A stretch of 64,000 bases of DNA, from the NCBI RefSeq assembly GCF_001513745.1, contig NZ_CP013380.1, positions 3,286,001 through 3,350,000 of the forward strand, in the 5' to 3' direction. Shown here piece by piece: positions 1 to 8,884 of the stretch. The stretch is from Burkholderia humptydooensis (GTDB lineage Bacteria; Pseudomonadota; Gammaproteobacteria; Burkholderiales; Burkholderiaceae). Positions within the stretch are counted from its first letter, which is position 1; every line of letters starts with the position of its first letter. The notes under the pieces were generated by a model, which searched no databases, was not told where the DNA came from, and was given only the letters and a program-made list of their open reading frames with translations. Position numbers and translations under genes: made by a program.

Positions 1-1
1 G

Positions 2-514
2 ATGATGCTGCCCGTCGCGGCCGCGGGGATGTTCTCGAAGCGGATCATCACGGTGCTCATCACGCGCCACGGCTACCGCCAAGTGCTGCTCGCGAACACG
101 ATCATGGTCGGGCTGATGATGGCGAGCTTCGCGCTGATGAGCGACGCGATGCCGGCATGGCTCAAGATCGCGCAGCTCGCCCTCTTCGGCGGCTTCAACT
201 CGATGCAGTTCACCGCGATGAACACGCTCACGCTGAAGGACCTCGGCACGGGCGGCGCGAGCGGCGGCAACAGCCTGTTCTCGCTCGTGCAGATGCTGTC
301 GATGAGTCTCGGCGTGACGGTCGCGGGCGCGCTCCTCGCGACCTTCACTGGCATGATGCGAAGCGTCACGCCGACGCACACGCTGCCCGCGTTCCATGCG
401 ACGTTCGTGTGCGTCGGCCTCATCACCGCCGCGTCCGCGTGGATCTTCGCGCAGTTGTCGCCAGACGTGCGCGGCGCCGCGCGGCGCAAGACCGATCCGT
501 CCGAGCGCGCGTGA
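2..514 (+). CDS. MdtD/HsrA-like MFS drug efflux transporter, C-terminal part
   Basis: The 5' part lies outside the window, so the methionine at base 2 is internal. The 170 visible residues hold about five hydrophobic segments. They line up from memory with the C-terminal third of E. coli MdtD: MMLP near the start, KRI, then MNTLTLKDL and the GNSL..QMLSMSLGVT stretch. This is a DHA2-type (14-helix) proton-driven exporter of the inner membrane. The substrate cannot be told from this fragment. The protein ends in a short Arg/Lys-rich cytoplasmic tail at a TGA. Confidence 0.85.
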   Translation: MMLPVAAAGMFSKRIITVLITRHGYRQVLLANTIMVGLMMASFALMSDAMPAWLKIAQLALFGGFNSMQFTAMNTLTLKDLGTGGASGGNSLFSLVQMLSMSLGVTVAGALLATFTGMMRSVTPTHTLPAFHATFVCVGLITAASAWIFAQLSPDVRGAARRKTDPSERA

Positions 515-1008
515 CGCGGGCGGGACTGCCGCGCGGCCGGCATGGCCGCGACGGCGCGCTCGAGATGGCTGGCGGGCGAGCGGGATTTCGCATCGCCGTC
601 GAAGGAGGCCGTGTGCGGCCGCTTCGGCGCGGTTGCGGCGCGCGCGCGACGGACCGGCCCGCGCGAACGCACGCGCTTGCCCGGACGTCGCTGCGGCCGG
701 CCCTACGCCCCTCGGCTCTGTTCGCCTCCGGCCGTTCGGGCATCCGAGCGCTTCGACACCCGAGCGCGGCGCCTTCGAGCGTCCGATTGTCGCAGCGCGC
801 CGGTCCGGCGCATGTCCGGACGCGCCTCGCGGCATCCCGGCGAACTGCCCGAACGCCGCGCGCCGCGCCGCCGCGACGCACGGCGCACCATGCGAGTGCA
901 CCATGTCCGCGCTGCGCGCGAAGCGGCGGCGCGCCAGCGCGCCTTTTTGCGCATGGTTCTTGCTCACCTATTCTGTAGGTAAACTGACGGTTCTCAAGCA
1001 GCCGAATC
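515..1008. other. Gene-free stretch between the efflux gene and the EAL gene
   Basis: Very GC-rich. The open frames here are arginine-rich shadows without recognisable domains. The only AT-richer part is the last 60 bases, just before the EAL-domain gene, where its promoter is likely, but I see no convincing -35/-10 pair. Confidence 0.5.
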
Positions 1009-2283
1009 ATGAGCATGATCGACATCGATCCCCCCAGCTTCCAGTCGCCGCGCCCGATCGCGGGCGACGACGGCAACCGGCGCACCGTGCTGTACGGCGA
1101 CTACACCGTATTCAGCGTGTTCCAGCCGGTCTTCTCGGTGTCGCATCGCCGTGCGATCGGCTACCACGCATCGCTGCGCGCGCATGATTCGCACGGCAAC
1201 CAGGTGCCGTCGCACGAGGTGTTCACGCAGGCCGCGCGCCGCGGCGATCTGCTCGAACTCGGGCGGCTCGCCGAATCGCTGCATCTCGGCAACTTCCACA
1301 CGTTCGACAGCCATGACGAATGGCTCTTCCTGAGCCTGCATCCCGCCGCGCTGATGGACACGGTCTACGGCGACGCGCTCCTCGCGAACCTGAAGGCGCT
1401 CGGGCTGCCGCCGCAGCGCGTCGTGCTCGAGGTGCCCGAGCAGGCGGGCGGCGAGACGCCGCGCTTCGCGGCGATCGTCGACGGCCTGCGCAAGGCGGGC
1501 TTCCTGATCGCGCTCGGCGGCTTCGGCGCGAAGCACTCGAACATCGATCGCGTCTGGCACCTGCATCCGGACATCGTCACGCTCGATCGCGGCATCCTCG
1601 CGCAGGCGAGCGAGCATTCGCATCTCGAGCGCGTGCTGCCCGGCCTCGTGTCGCTGCTGCACGAATCGGGGCAGCTCGTGCTGATGGGCGGCATCACGAC
1701 CGAGCGCGAAGCGCTGATCGCGCTCGAATGCGACGTCGATTTCGTGCAGGGGCAGTATTTCGCCGGGCCGAGCGTCGAGCCGGTGCAGCCGCAGGTCGCG
1801 GCGGGCATCATGGATACGCTGTCGGCCGCGCTGCGGCTGCGCGTCGCCGAGCGCTCGCGCGCGCAGGAAGCCCGCCTCGCGCCGTATGTCGCCGCGCTGC
1901 TGCGGGCGGGCGCGCTGTTGCGCGAGGGCCGCGACCTGACCGAAGCGTCGAAGGAACTCCTCGAGCTGCCCGAGGCCGCGCGCTGCTTCCTGCTCGACGC
2001 ATCGGGCCGGCAGATCGGCGACAACGTGCTGCCGCGCGTGCATGCATCGCAGCGCGCGAAGCGCTTCAGCCCGCTGCTGCATTCGGAAGGCGCGAGCTGG
2101 GAGCGCCGGCCGTACTTCATCGAGGCGATGCGCGTGCCGGGGCGCGTGCATTTCACGCCGCCCTATCTGTCGATCAACGAAGCGCACCTGTGCGTGACGG
2201 CGTCGATCGCGACGCCCGCCGCGCAAGGCATGCAGGTGCTGTGCGTCGACATCAACTGGGAAGCCGCGGCGCACCGCGACTAG
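1009..2283 (+). CDS. EAL-domain protein with degenerate catalytic motifs
   Basis: A 424-residue cytoplasmic protein with no membrane segment. Residues about 30-265 follow the EAL (c-di-GMP phosphodiesterase) fold, but key motifs are altered. The E-A-L triplet is H-A-S (GYHASLR, 51-57), the NVS position reads LSL (107-110), and the DDFGTG loop reads GGFGAK (170-175). VLEV (139-142), LDR (192-194) and QGQYF (247-251) remain. Residues 270-424 form a second domain that may resemble the YkuI-type sensory domain that follows some EAL domains. I infer an enzymatically dead domain acting as a c-di-GMP receptor or protein partner. There is no GGDEF domain. The Shine-Dalgarno is weak, and an ATG two codons further in (1015) is an alternative start. 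Confidence 0.8.
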   Translation: MSMIDIDPPSFQSPRPIAGDDGNRRTVLYGDYTVFSVFQPVFSVSHRRAIGYHASLRAHDSHGNQVPSHEVFTQAARRGDLLELGRLAESLHLGNFHTFDSHDEWLFLSLHPAALMDTVYGDALLANLKALGLPPQRVVLEVPEQAGGETPRFAAIVDGLRKAGFLIALGGFGAKHSNIDRVWHLHPDIVTLDRGILAQASEHSHLERVLPGLVSLLHESGQLVLMGGITTEREALIALECDVDFVQGQYFAGPSVEPVQPQVAAGIMDTLSAALRLRVAERSRAQEARLAPYVAALLRAGALLREGRDLTEASKELLELPEAARCFLLDASGRQIGDNVLPRVHASQRAKRFSPLLHSEGASWERRPYFIEAMRVPGRVHFTPPYLSINEAHLCVTASIATPAAQGMQVLCVDINWEAAAHRD

Positions 2284-2359
2284 CGGGACACGGCCGAGCG
2301 CCGGGCGCCCGTCGCCCGGGCGTTCGCGCGGCTGACGCGCGTCATGCGCGTTAGCCGCA

Positions 2360-2965
2360 TTAGCCGGCCGCGGCCGCGCGCCTTCTCACGACGAGCCGAT
2401 GCACGCGCTTGCCGGACGATTCGCTCGTCCGCTCATGCTCGAACAGCACGTCGCACGCATCGCCGAGTGCCGCGTGCACGCGTTCGGCATCGACCACCTC
2501 GTAGAGCCGCCCGCGCCCGTCGCGCTGCGCGTCGCCCGTCGTCACCCGCCAGCTCAGATACAGCGTGCCGCCCGGCGCGAGCAGCTCGACGAGCCGCGCA
2601 ACCGCCGCATCGACGTCCGAAGCCGGCAGATGCATGATCACCGTCTCGCACAGCACGTTGCGAAACGCGCCGGACGGCACGCCCGCGAGCGCCGGCAGCA
2701 GCGCCTGCTCGAAGCGCAGTGCCGGATGGCTGCGCCGCGCTTCGGCGACAAGCGACGCGCTGCCGTCGTAGCCGCAAGCGTCGAAGCCGCGGCTCGCGAG
2801 CCATGCGACGTCGCGCCCCGCGCCGCAGCCGACGTCCGCGGTCGGCCCGGGCTCGAAGTAACGTTCGAGCAGCGCATACATGTCCTCAGGCGCCGGTTGT
2901 TCGTCCCATTCGCGTGCGTAATCGGCCGCGTGGCGGTCGTATGCGTCGAGTGTCGTGCGATCCAT
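2360..2965 (-). CDS. Class I SAM-dependent methyltransferase
   Basis: 201 residues. The SAM-binding motif I is DVGCGAGRD (44-52), followed by an acidic YDGS motif (about 64-67) and a post-motif LLAPGGTLYLSW strand near 130. This is the small Methyltransf_11/25 type, with no N- or C-terminal substrate domain to suggest a target. A good GAGGAG ribosome site lies 7-12 bases before the ATG. It stands alone on the minus strand, tail to tail with the EAL gene. Substrate unknown. Confidence 0.8.
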   Translation of the reverse strand: MDRTTLDAYDRHAADYAREWDEQPAPEDMYALLERYFEPGPTADVGCGAGRDVAWLASRGFDACGYDGSASLVAEARRSHPALRFEQALLPALAGVPSGAFRNVLCETVIMHLPASDVDAAVARLVELLAPGGTLYLSWRVTTGDAQRDGRGRLYEVVDAERVHAALGDACDVLFEHERTSESSGKRVHRLVVRRRAAAAG

Positions 2966-3399
2966 CGTCGTCTCCTCGGTTGGCGGTCGCGCGCCGGCTC
3001 GCCGGGGCGGGCACGCGCCGCCGTCATATTAATCGGGATGGGCTCTTCACGCTTCGGACATCGCGGCGTCGCGGTGACGGCCGAAGCGATGCGGCGGCCA
3101 CGCGTCCGGGATGTCGGCGAGGACCGACGCGCCGTCGCGCCGACCGATTGCGTCGATGTCGACGGCTCGATGCCCGCATCGATTGCCATCCGCGAACGAC
3201 GTTCGACGTCATCCGCAGGCGAGCGTCGACGATCGGCAATGACGCGTCCGGGCGGACCGCGCACGCCGAACGACCGTCTCCCGCGGCCACGAGCGATCCG
3301 CCGCGCCCATGCCGACAACCGCACGGCGACACGGCCGCGCGTGCGCGTCGTGAGGGCCTGCCGGCCGATGCGCGCCAAGCATCCGACCGCCTCCCGGCG
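2966..3399. other. Gene-free stretch upstream of the methyltransferase
   Basis: It lies between the methyltransferase start and the end of panE, both read on the minus strand. I see no terminator, repeat or credible coding frame. Confidence 0.4.
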
Positions 3400-4422
3400 C
3401 TACCCCGCCCGCGCCGCCGCGCGCAATTCGGCGAGCAGCGCGTCGCCGCCCCACGCGGGCCGCGCCTGCGAGCGCTCCGCGTCGTGGACGAGCGCGCAAA
3501 GGCGCGCGTTGACGGGCGCCGCGCGTCCGAGCTGGCCGGCCAGACGCACGATCTCGCCGTTGATCCAGTCGACCTCGGTCGTCCGCCCCGCCGCCAGATC
3601 GTCCGACATCGACGAACGCGCGAGCGGATCGATCTCGAGCATCTTCCGGCCGAGCCGCGCGAACAGCGGGTCCGGCACGCCCAGCACCCGCGGCACCCAT
3701 GTGGCGGGCAGCGGCGTGAGCCGCGCGGGGCGGACCCCGGCCGCCGCCAGCAGGCGCAGCGCCTCGATTTGCGCCAGCGCGAAGCAGCGCCGATAGCTGC
3801 GCGCCGCGAGCTCTTCCTTCAGCGGCCGGTTCGCGAGCGCGTTGATCGCGTTGTTGAGATTGAGCAGCAGCTTCGCCCACTGAACCGCGCGCATGTCCGC
3901 GCACGGCACGAGCGGCAGCCCCGCGCGCGCGAACGCATCCGCGAAGCGCCGCAGCGCGGGCGCGGCCTCGACCCGCAGCTCGCCCGCCGTGCCCTGGTGG
4001 AACGCGCCCTCGCCGCGCGCGATCACGTTGAACGGCACCATGCCGGCGAGTACGGTTGCGTCGGGCAGCGCAGCGCGCAGCGCGTGCGCGTTGCGCACGC
4101 CGTTCTGAAAGCTGATGACGACCGCGTCGGGCCGCGCGATGCGCGCGAGCGCGGCGCCGGCGGCGGGCGTCGCGGCCGATTTCACCGTGACGAGCACGAG
4201 CTCGGCCGATGCGGCCGCCGCATCGGCCGTCGAGAACGCGATCGCGGACGGCGGCACGCGCGCGTCGCGGCCACGGTAATCGGACAGCGAGAGCCCATGC
4301 GCGCGCAACTCGCGGCCGATCCGCTCGCGGCCGATCAGCGCGACGTCGGCGCCGCCCGCGAGCAGCCGGCCGCCGATATAGCAGCCGACCGCGCCCGCGC
4401 CATAGACGCAAATCGCCGCCAT
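3400..4422 (-). CDS. panE: 2-dehydropantoate 2-reductase (ketopantoate reductase)
   Basis: 340 residues. It reduces ketopantoate to pantoate with NADPH, for pantothenate and CoA synthesis. The N-terminal Rossmann motif is GAGAVGCYIGG (8-18) and the FQNGV motif is near 105. The helical C-terminal domain has WAKLLLNLNNAINAL near 182-196, where the family's catalytic Lys and Asn lie. Length is slightly above the usual 300-320. It follows the Mpo1-like gene by 9 bp, so the two are probably co-transcribed. Paralogues of this family act on other 2-keto acids, so the exact substrate is inferred. Confidence 0.82.
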   Translation of the reverse strand: MAAICVYGAGAVGCYIGGRLLAGGADVALIGRERIGRELRAHGLSLSDYRGRDARVPPSAIAFSTADAAAASAELVLVTVKSAATPAAGAALARIARPDAVVISFQNGVRNAHALRAALPDATVLAGMVPFNVIARGEGAFHQGTAGELRVEAAPALRRFADAFARAGLPLVPCADMRAVQWAKLLLNLNNAINALANRPLKEELAARSYRRCFALAQIEALRLLAAAGVRPARLTPLPATWVPRVLGVPDPLFARLGRKMLEIDPLARSSMSDDLAAGRTTEVDWINGEIVRLAGQLGRAAPVNARLCALVHDAERSQARPAWGGDALLAELRAAARAG

Positions 4423-4431
4423 CGACGCGGC

Positions 4432-4959
4432 TCAGACGCGCGCGTTGCGCGCGCCGACGCGCACCGGCCCGGCGCGCCGCTCGACCTCGTCGCGCACTTC
4501 GCCGCGCAGCCCGGCGAAGAACGCGACTTCGGCGACGACGAACAGCGGGCCGACGACGAGCCCGATCAGGTCGTCGACGAACGCGGGCTTGCGGCCCTCG
4601 AAGTAATGGCCGACGAACTGGATCACCCAGCCGGCGAAAAAGAGCCCGAGACCCGCGCCGAGCCAGAGCGCGGTCGTCTGCGCGGCGAGCGCGCGGCCGG
4701 CCCAGAGACTCAGCGCGAGCAGCGCGGCCATCGCGACGCCGAAGCGCAGATCGAGCCGCAGGTAGAAGAGCGCGGCCGCTAGCGCGACGAGCGCCGCGGG
4801 CGTGAGCGCGAGCGCGCCCCATGCGCCGAACGCCGGCCGCGACAGCAGCACCGTCACCGCGACGACGATCATCGGAATGCCGACGAGATGCGTCGCGATG
4901 TTGCGCGCGTCGCGGTGATAGGCCGCGTACTGCGCGAGTTGATCGACCAAGGTTCTCAT
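4432..4959 (-). CDS. Mpo1-like (DUF962) membrane protein
   Basis: 175 residues with about four membrane helices. It carries the DUF962 signature histidines: YHRDARNIATH (H15, H24) and a later FVGHYFEGRKPAF (H118). In the yeast member Mpo1 the equivalent histidines bind iron for alpha-oxidation of 2-hydroxy fatty acids. Whether this bacterial protein does the same is inference. First gene of a two-gene unit with panE. GGAGGA-like bases lie just before the ATG. Confidence 0.8.
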   Translation of the reverse strand: MRTLVDQLAQYAAYHRDARNIATHLVGIPMIVVAVTVLLSRPAFGAWGALALTPAALVALAAALFYLRLDLRFGVAMAALLALSLWAGRALAAQTTALWLGAGLGLFFAGWVIQFVGHYFEGRKPAFVDDLIGLVVGPLFVVAEVAFFAGLRGEVRDEVERRAGPVRVGARNARV

Positions 4960-5049
4960 CGTGTCTCCTCCTGCTTCTGATGCGAGTGAGCGCTATCATG
5001 CCCGTCACGCGACGTTTTCTCTGTCAGCTACCCGACACCGCGACGGCCG

Positions 5050-5829
5050 ATGCATCCGCTCTTCGAACCCTATCGCCTCCAGCTCGACACGCACCCGTGG
5101 TTCGGCGCGCTGCCCGCCGCGCTGCGCGAGGCGCTCGTCGCGGCCGCGGTGCCGCGCCGGCTCGCGTCGGGCCAGGTGCTGTTCCGCCGCGGCGACGCGC
5201 CATGCGGGCTCTACGCGGTGCTGAGCGGCGCGCTGTCGGTGGGCGCCGTCGACGCGAGCGGCAAGGAAGCGCTCCTCACGGTGGCCGAGCCGACGACGTG
5301 GTTCGGCGAAATCGCGCTCTTCGACGAGTTGCCGCGCACGCACGACGCGATCGCGCTCGAAGACGCGCTGCTGATGCACATTCCACAAGCTGCGCTGCAG
5401 CAACTGCTCGACGAAACGCCGCGCTACTGGCGATATTTTGCGCTTTTGATGGCGCAGAAGCTGCGCATGTCGTTCATGAACGTCGAGGCGCTGACGCTGA
5501 TGCCCGCCGCGCAGCGGCTCGCGGCACGGCTGCTGATGATCGCGGAAGGCTACGGCGGGATCGGCACGCGGCATCGGCGGGTCCGGCTGTCGCAGGAACG
5601 GCTCGGCGCGATGCTGTCGCTGTCGCGGCAAACGGCGAACCAGTTGCTGAAGGATCTCGCGGCGCGCGGCGTCGTGAGGCTGCACGTCGGCGAAATCGAG
5701 ATCGTCGATCTGGATGCGCTGCGCGCGGCGAGCGGCGCGGGCGATGCACGAGCGGACGGCAACGCAAACAGCGCCGCCGGCGACGCCAACCGCACAGACG
5801 CGTCGCGCGCTTCGCGCCGCCGATCGTAA
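5050..5829 (+). CDS. Crp/Fnr-family transcriptional regulator
   Basis: 259 residues. An N-terminal cyclic-nucleotide-type beta barrel (about 20-125, with GxxLFRRGD and WFGEIALFDELPRTHDA) is followed by a long dimer helix. The C-terminal winged helix-turn-helix (about 175-220) has LSQERLGAMLSLSRQTANQ. No cysteine cluster for an iron-sulfur centre is seen at the N-terminus, so an oxygen-sensing FNR role is unlikely. The last 35 residues are a low-complexity Ala/Asn/Arg tail. It diverges from the Mpo1-panE unit. Effector and targets unknown. Confidence 0.85.
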   Translation: MHPLFEPYRLQLDTHPWFGALPAALREALVAAAVPRRLASGQVLFRRGDAPCGLYAVLSGALSVGAVDASGKEALLTVAEPTTWFGEIALFDELPRTHDAIALEDALLMHIPQAALQQLLDETPRYWRYFALLMAQKLRMSFMNVEALTLMPAAQRLAARLLMIAEGYGGIGTRHRRVRLSQERLGAMLSLSRQTANQLLKDLAARGVVRLHVGEIEIVDLDALRAASGAGDARADGNANSAAGDANRTDASRASRRRS

Positions 5830-5853
5830 TCGCGCAAGCGGCCGCGGCAACGG

Positions 5854-5881
5854 CGGATTCGGAATCCGAATCGATATCGAT
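5854..5881. repeat. Nested short palindromes between the Crp-type gene and chrA
   Basis: Three overlapping dyads occur within 28 bases. CGGATTC-G-GAATCCG is at 5854-5868, ATTCGG-AAT-CCGAAT at 5857-5871 and the perfect ATCGATATCGAT at 5870-5881. There is no T-run, so it is not a standard terminator. It may be a protein-binding site for chrA or a chance cluster. Confidence 0.4.
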
Positions 5882-6107
5882 CGAGATCGGGACCAGCACC
5901 GGCAAGAACGAATGCCGTCTCCAACGCGCTTCGTCGCGCAATATGCATGTCCGCCGATGCACGCAACGGCGCGCGCGCCGCAGACCTATCCGTCGCCGCG
6001 TCGCCACGCGCCCGCCAATCCGGTCGGCGATTTTCCCACAACGCACACGCGAGCCCGCTATCATCGCGCTTCGCTCCTCTCGCACCTTCATGCGCGGCCG
6101 CCATCAT

Positions 6108-7313
6108 ATGCACGCCTCCCGCTCCACCATCGGCCGCGCCTGGCCGGTCTTCGTCGCGTTCCTGCGCCTCGGCGTCACGTCGTTCGGCGGCCCGATCGCC
6201 CACCTCGGCTATTTCCGCGACGAATTCGTCGTCCGCCGGCGCTGGCTGAGCGAGCGCAGCTACGCGGACCTCGTCGGCCTCTGCCAGTTCCTGCCCGGCC
6301 CGGCGAGCAGCCAGGTCGGCATCGCGATCGGCCTGTCGCGCGCGGGCTACGCGGGCGCGCTCGCCGCGTGGGCAGGCTTCACGCTGCCGTCCGCGCTCGC
6401 GATGACCGCGTTCGCGTACGGGATCGCCGGCGCGGCGGGCCATGCGCTCGCGCCGGGCGCGCTGCACGGGCTGAAGATCGTGTCGGCGGCCGTCATCGCG
6501 CAGGCCGTCTGGGGCATGGCGCGCAATCTGTGCCCCGACGCGCGGCGCGTGACGATCATGACGGCCGCGACGGGCGTCGCGCTCATCGCGCCGTCGACAT
6601 GGACGCAGCTCGCCGTCATCGCAAGCGCGGGCTGCATCGGGCTGCTGCACGTCGCCCCCGCGCGCGACGGCGCGCATGATCCGCTGCCGATCTCGCTCGG
6701 CCGCCGCGCCGGCGCATGCTGCCTCGTGCTGTTCGCCGCGCTGCTGGCCGGCCTGCCGCTCGCCGCGCGCGCGTCGGGCAGCCACGCGCTCGCGATCGTC
6801 GACGCGTTCTACCGCGCGGGCGCGCTCGTGTTCGGCGGCGGACACGTCGTGCTGCCGCTGCTGCAGGCGTCGGTCGTCGCGCCCGGCTGGGTCGGCGGCC
6901 AGACGTTTCTCGCGGGCTACGGCGCCGCGCAGGCCGTGCCCGGCCCGCTCTTCACGTTCGCGGCGTTTCTCGGCGCGTCGATGAAAGGCGCGCCGTCGGG
7001 CTGGCTCGGCGGCGCGCTCGCGCTCGCCGCGATCTTCGCGCCGTCATTCCTGCTCGTCGCGGGCGCGGTCCCGTTCTGGGAGCGCTGGCGAACGAACGCG
7101 CGGATGCAGGCGGCGCTCGCGGGCGTCAACGCGGCCGTCGTCGGCCTCTTGCTCGCCGCGCTTTATCAGCCGGTGTGGACGGACGCGATCCTCGCGCCGC
7201 GCGACTTCGTCGCGGCGCTCGTCGCGTTCGTCGCGCTGACGTTCTGGCGCGTGCCGCCGTGGATCGTGGTGATCGTCGCGTGCGTCGCGGGGTGGGTCGT
7301 CTTTTCGGCTTGA
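6108..7313 (+). CDS. chrA: Chromate efflux transporter ChrA (long form)
   Basis: 401 residues, the usual size of two-domain ChrA proteins of the CHR superfamily, which export chromate across the inner membrane. Each half begins with the family motif. The N half has FGGPIAHLGYFRDEFV and LPGPASSQVG; the C half has FGGGHVVLPLL and AVPGPLFTFAAF. About ten to twelve hydrophobic segments are visible. The ATG at 6108 begins MHASR. An ATG 18 bases upstream (6090) is equally possible, and neither has a clear ribosome site. Transcribed in the same direction as the Crp-type gene but 278 bp away. Confidence 0.88.
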   Translation: MHASRSTIGRAWPVFVAFLRLGVTSFGGPIAHLGYFRDEFVVRRRWLSERSYADLVGLCQFLPGPASSQVGIAIGLSRAGYAGALAAWAGFTLPSALAMTAFAYGIAGAAGHALAPGALHGLKIVSAAVIAQAVWGMARNLCPDARRVTIMTAATGVALIAPSTWTQLAVIASAGCIGLLHVAPARDGAHDPLPISLGRRAGACCLVLFAALLAGLPLAARASGSHALAIVDAFYRAGALVFGGGHVVLPLLQASVVAPGWVGGQTFLAGYGAAQAVPGPLFTFAAFLGASMKGAPSGWLGGALALAAIFAPSFLLVAGAVPFWERWRTNARMQAALAGVNAAVVGLLLAALYQPVWTDAILAPRDFVAALVAFVALTFWRVPPWIVVIVACVAGWVVFSA

Positions 7314-7577
7314 TGCGCTTGACGGGTCCGTCGATCGCGCGCCGCCGCTGCCGGACGATCGCAGGCGCGACAGCGGCCGCGCATCCGGCCACAGCGTCGC
7401 CGCGCGTGCGTCGCCGTGCGGATGACGAGACGAAGAAACGAAATTCGGGGAATTGAAATGAACGCGTGCCACCCGAAACCGTGAGAGCAGAGGAAGTGGG
7501 TGGATCCTCACGGGCCAACGGCATCGAAGTGCCCAAGTGGAAAATGCACGCATTTCCCGGCAACCGGAGGATCCACG

Positions 7578-8597
7578 ATGAACAGTATGGCAGTGGGCGT
7601 AGATATCGCCAAGAACGTGTTCCAGGTGCATTACGTCGCTCAGGGCAGCGGAGAGATCGTCAACAAGCCGATCAAGCGGGCGAAGTTTCTGGAGCACTTC
7701 GCGAACCGTGCGCGGTGCCTGATTGGGATGGAGGCGTGCGGCGGCGCACACCACTGGGCGCGGGAACTGACGCGGCTGGGTCATGAGGTCAGGCTGATGC
7801 CAGCGGAGTTCGTGAAGGCATTCAACATCCGCAACAAGAATGATGCGGCGGACGCGCGGGCGATCTGGCTGGCGGTGCAGCAGCCGTGCAAGCCGGTGGC
7901 GATGAAGACGGAAATGCAGCAGGCGATGCTGGCGCTGCACCGGATGCGCGAGCAGTTGGTGAAGTTCCGCACGATGCAGAGCAACGGACTGCGCGGGTTA
8001 CTGACGGAATACGGCGAGGTGATGAGCCGGGGGCGAGCGAAACTGGACAAGGCCATCCCGGCGGCACTTGACCGGCTCGCGGAGCGCCTGCCGGCGGCGC
8101 TGATCGATACGTTGCGGGAGCAGTGGAGCGGGTTGGCGAGGCTGGACGGGCAGATCGCCGAGATCGAACGCCGGATGCGTGAATGGAAGAAGGAGGATGG
8201 AGCGGTTGCGGCGATCAGCGAGATTCCCGGCGTGGGGCTGCTGACGGCAACAGCGGCGGTGGCGATGATGGGCGATCCGAAGGCATTCAGTTCGGGGCGC
8301 GAGTTTGCGGCGTGGGCCGGCCTGGTACCGAAGCAGACCGGCTCGGGCGGCAAGGTGAACCTGCACGGGATCAGCCGGCGCGGCGACACCTATCTGCGAA
8401 CACTGCTGATTCACGGCGCGCGAAGCGTGTTGAGTCATGCGAAGGAGCCCGGCCCGTGGGTCGAGCAGATGAAGAAACGGCGGCCAGCGAATGTGGTGAT
8501 CGTGGCGCTGGCCAACAAGATGGCGCGGACGATCTGGGCGGTGCTCGCTCATGACCGGCCGTACCGGAAGGACTACGTGAGCGTGAAGCCAGCTTGA
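7578..8597 (+). CDS. IS110-family DEDD transposase, copy 1
   Basis: 339 residues. The N-terminal RuvC-like DEDD domain starts VGVDIAKNVFQVH (D9), with IGMEACGG and KNDAADARAI carrying the later acidic residues. A coiled linker region follows. The C-terminal Transposase_20 domain has IPGVGLLTATAAVA and the TGSGGK segment with the presumed catalytic serine. The start was chosen at the ATG with CGGAGG about 8 bases upstream; the frame is open further 5' but within the left end. It appears intact. It differs from copy 2 at about 34 positions by eye (about 90% identical). Confidence 0.92.
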   Translation: MNSMAVGVDIAKNVFQVHYVAQGSGEIVNKPIKRAKFLEHFANRARCLIGMEACGGAHHWARELTRLGHEVRLMPAEFVKAFNIRNKNDAADARAIWLAVQQPCKPVAMKTEMQQAMLALHRMREQLVKFRTMQSNGLRGLLTEYGEVMSRGRAKLDKAIPAALDRLAERLPAALIDTLREQWSGLARLDGQIAEIERRMREWKKEDGAVAAISEIPGVGLLTATAAVAMMGDPKAFSSGREFAAWAGLVPKQTGSGGKVNLHGISRRGDTYLRTLLIHGARSVLSHAKEPGPWVEQMKKRRPANVVIVALANKMARTIWAVLAHDRPYRKDYVSVKPA

Positions 8598-8884
8598 GTG
8601 GCTCACGCAAGAGTAGAAAGATCAACGCTTAACACAGGGTGAACGTCGAAAGGTTGCGCAGCAATCGAGTGTGATGACAAATCAGGTAGGACCGGGACTC
8701 GCTAAACCTGAATGGCTTGAAGAGCTCCGAAAGCTCGCCAGGAGAATGAGGTGCGAGTCAGCGTATTTCATAGGGGCCCGCAGCGGCAGGACCGGCTGCA
8801 ACAAGGCCGGATATAGAGCTGCAGCCCATCCTGTCCGTTAAAACACACGAAAACTGTTGCAAACGGGACGCGTTCATATAGAAG
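8598..8884 (+). ncRNA. Candidate guide (bridge/seek) RNA region of IS copy 1
   Basis: This is the noncoding 3' end of the element. A 7-bp stem, GACTCGC (8696-8702) with GCGAGTC (8753-8759), encloses an internal loop and a hairpin, GAGCT (8722-8726) with AGCTC (8732-8736). The stem is kept in copy 2 with two compensatory changes. Loop segment ATGGCTT (8712-8718) is complementary to AAGCCAT (8882-8888) at the right junction. CAGGAGAATGA (8739-8749) resembles the left flank (7 of 11). IS1111-type elements are known to encode their guide RNA at this end. The limits of the RNA are not visible. Confidence 0.55.

Larger units (their letters stand above)
7451..8884 (+). mobile_element. IS110-family (IS1111-type) insertion sequence, copy 1
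   Basis: About 1.43 kb. Subterminal inverted repeats are ATGAACGCGTGCC at 7458-7470 (one mismatch) and GGGACGCGTTCAT at 8865-8877. Outer edges were set by comparison with copy 2 (46210-47640), whose sequence is alike between these points and diverges outside. The element has a short left end, one DEDD transposase and a long 3' noncoding end. No target duplication is seen, as usual for this family. It lies between chrA and the lipoprotein gene and disrupts neither. The exact ends are uncertain by several bases. Confidence 0.88.

Noticed and set aside
515..1008. A small gene in the first intergenic region
   Set aside because: Several overlapping frames on both strands are open. All are Arg-rich and none has a ribosome site or recognisable domain.
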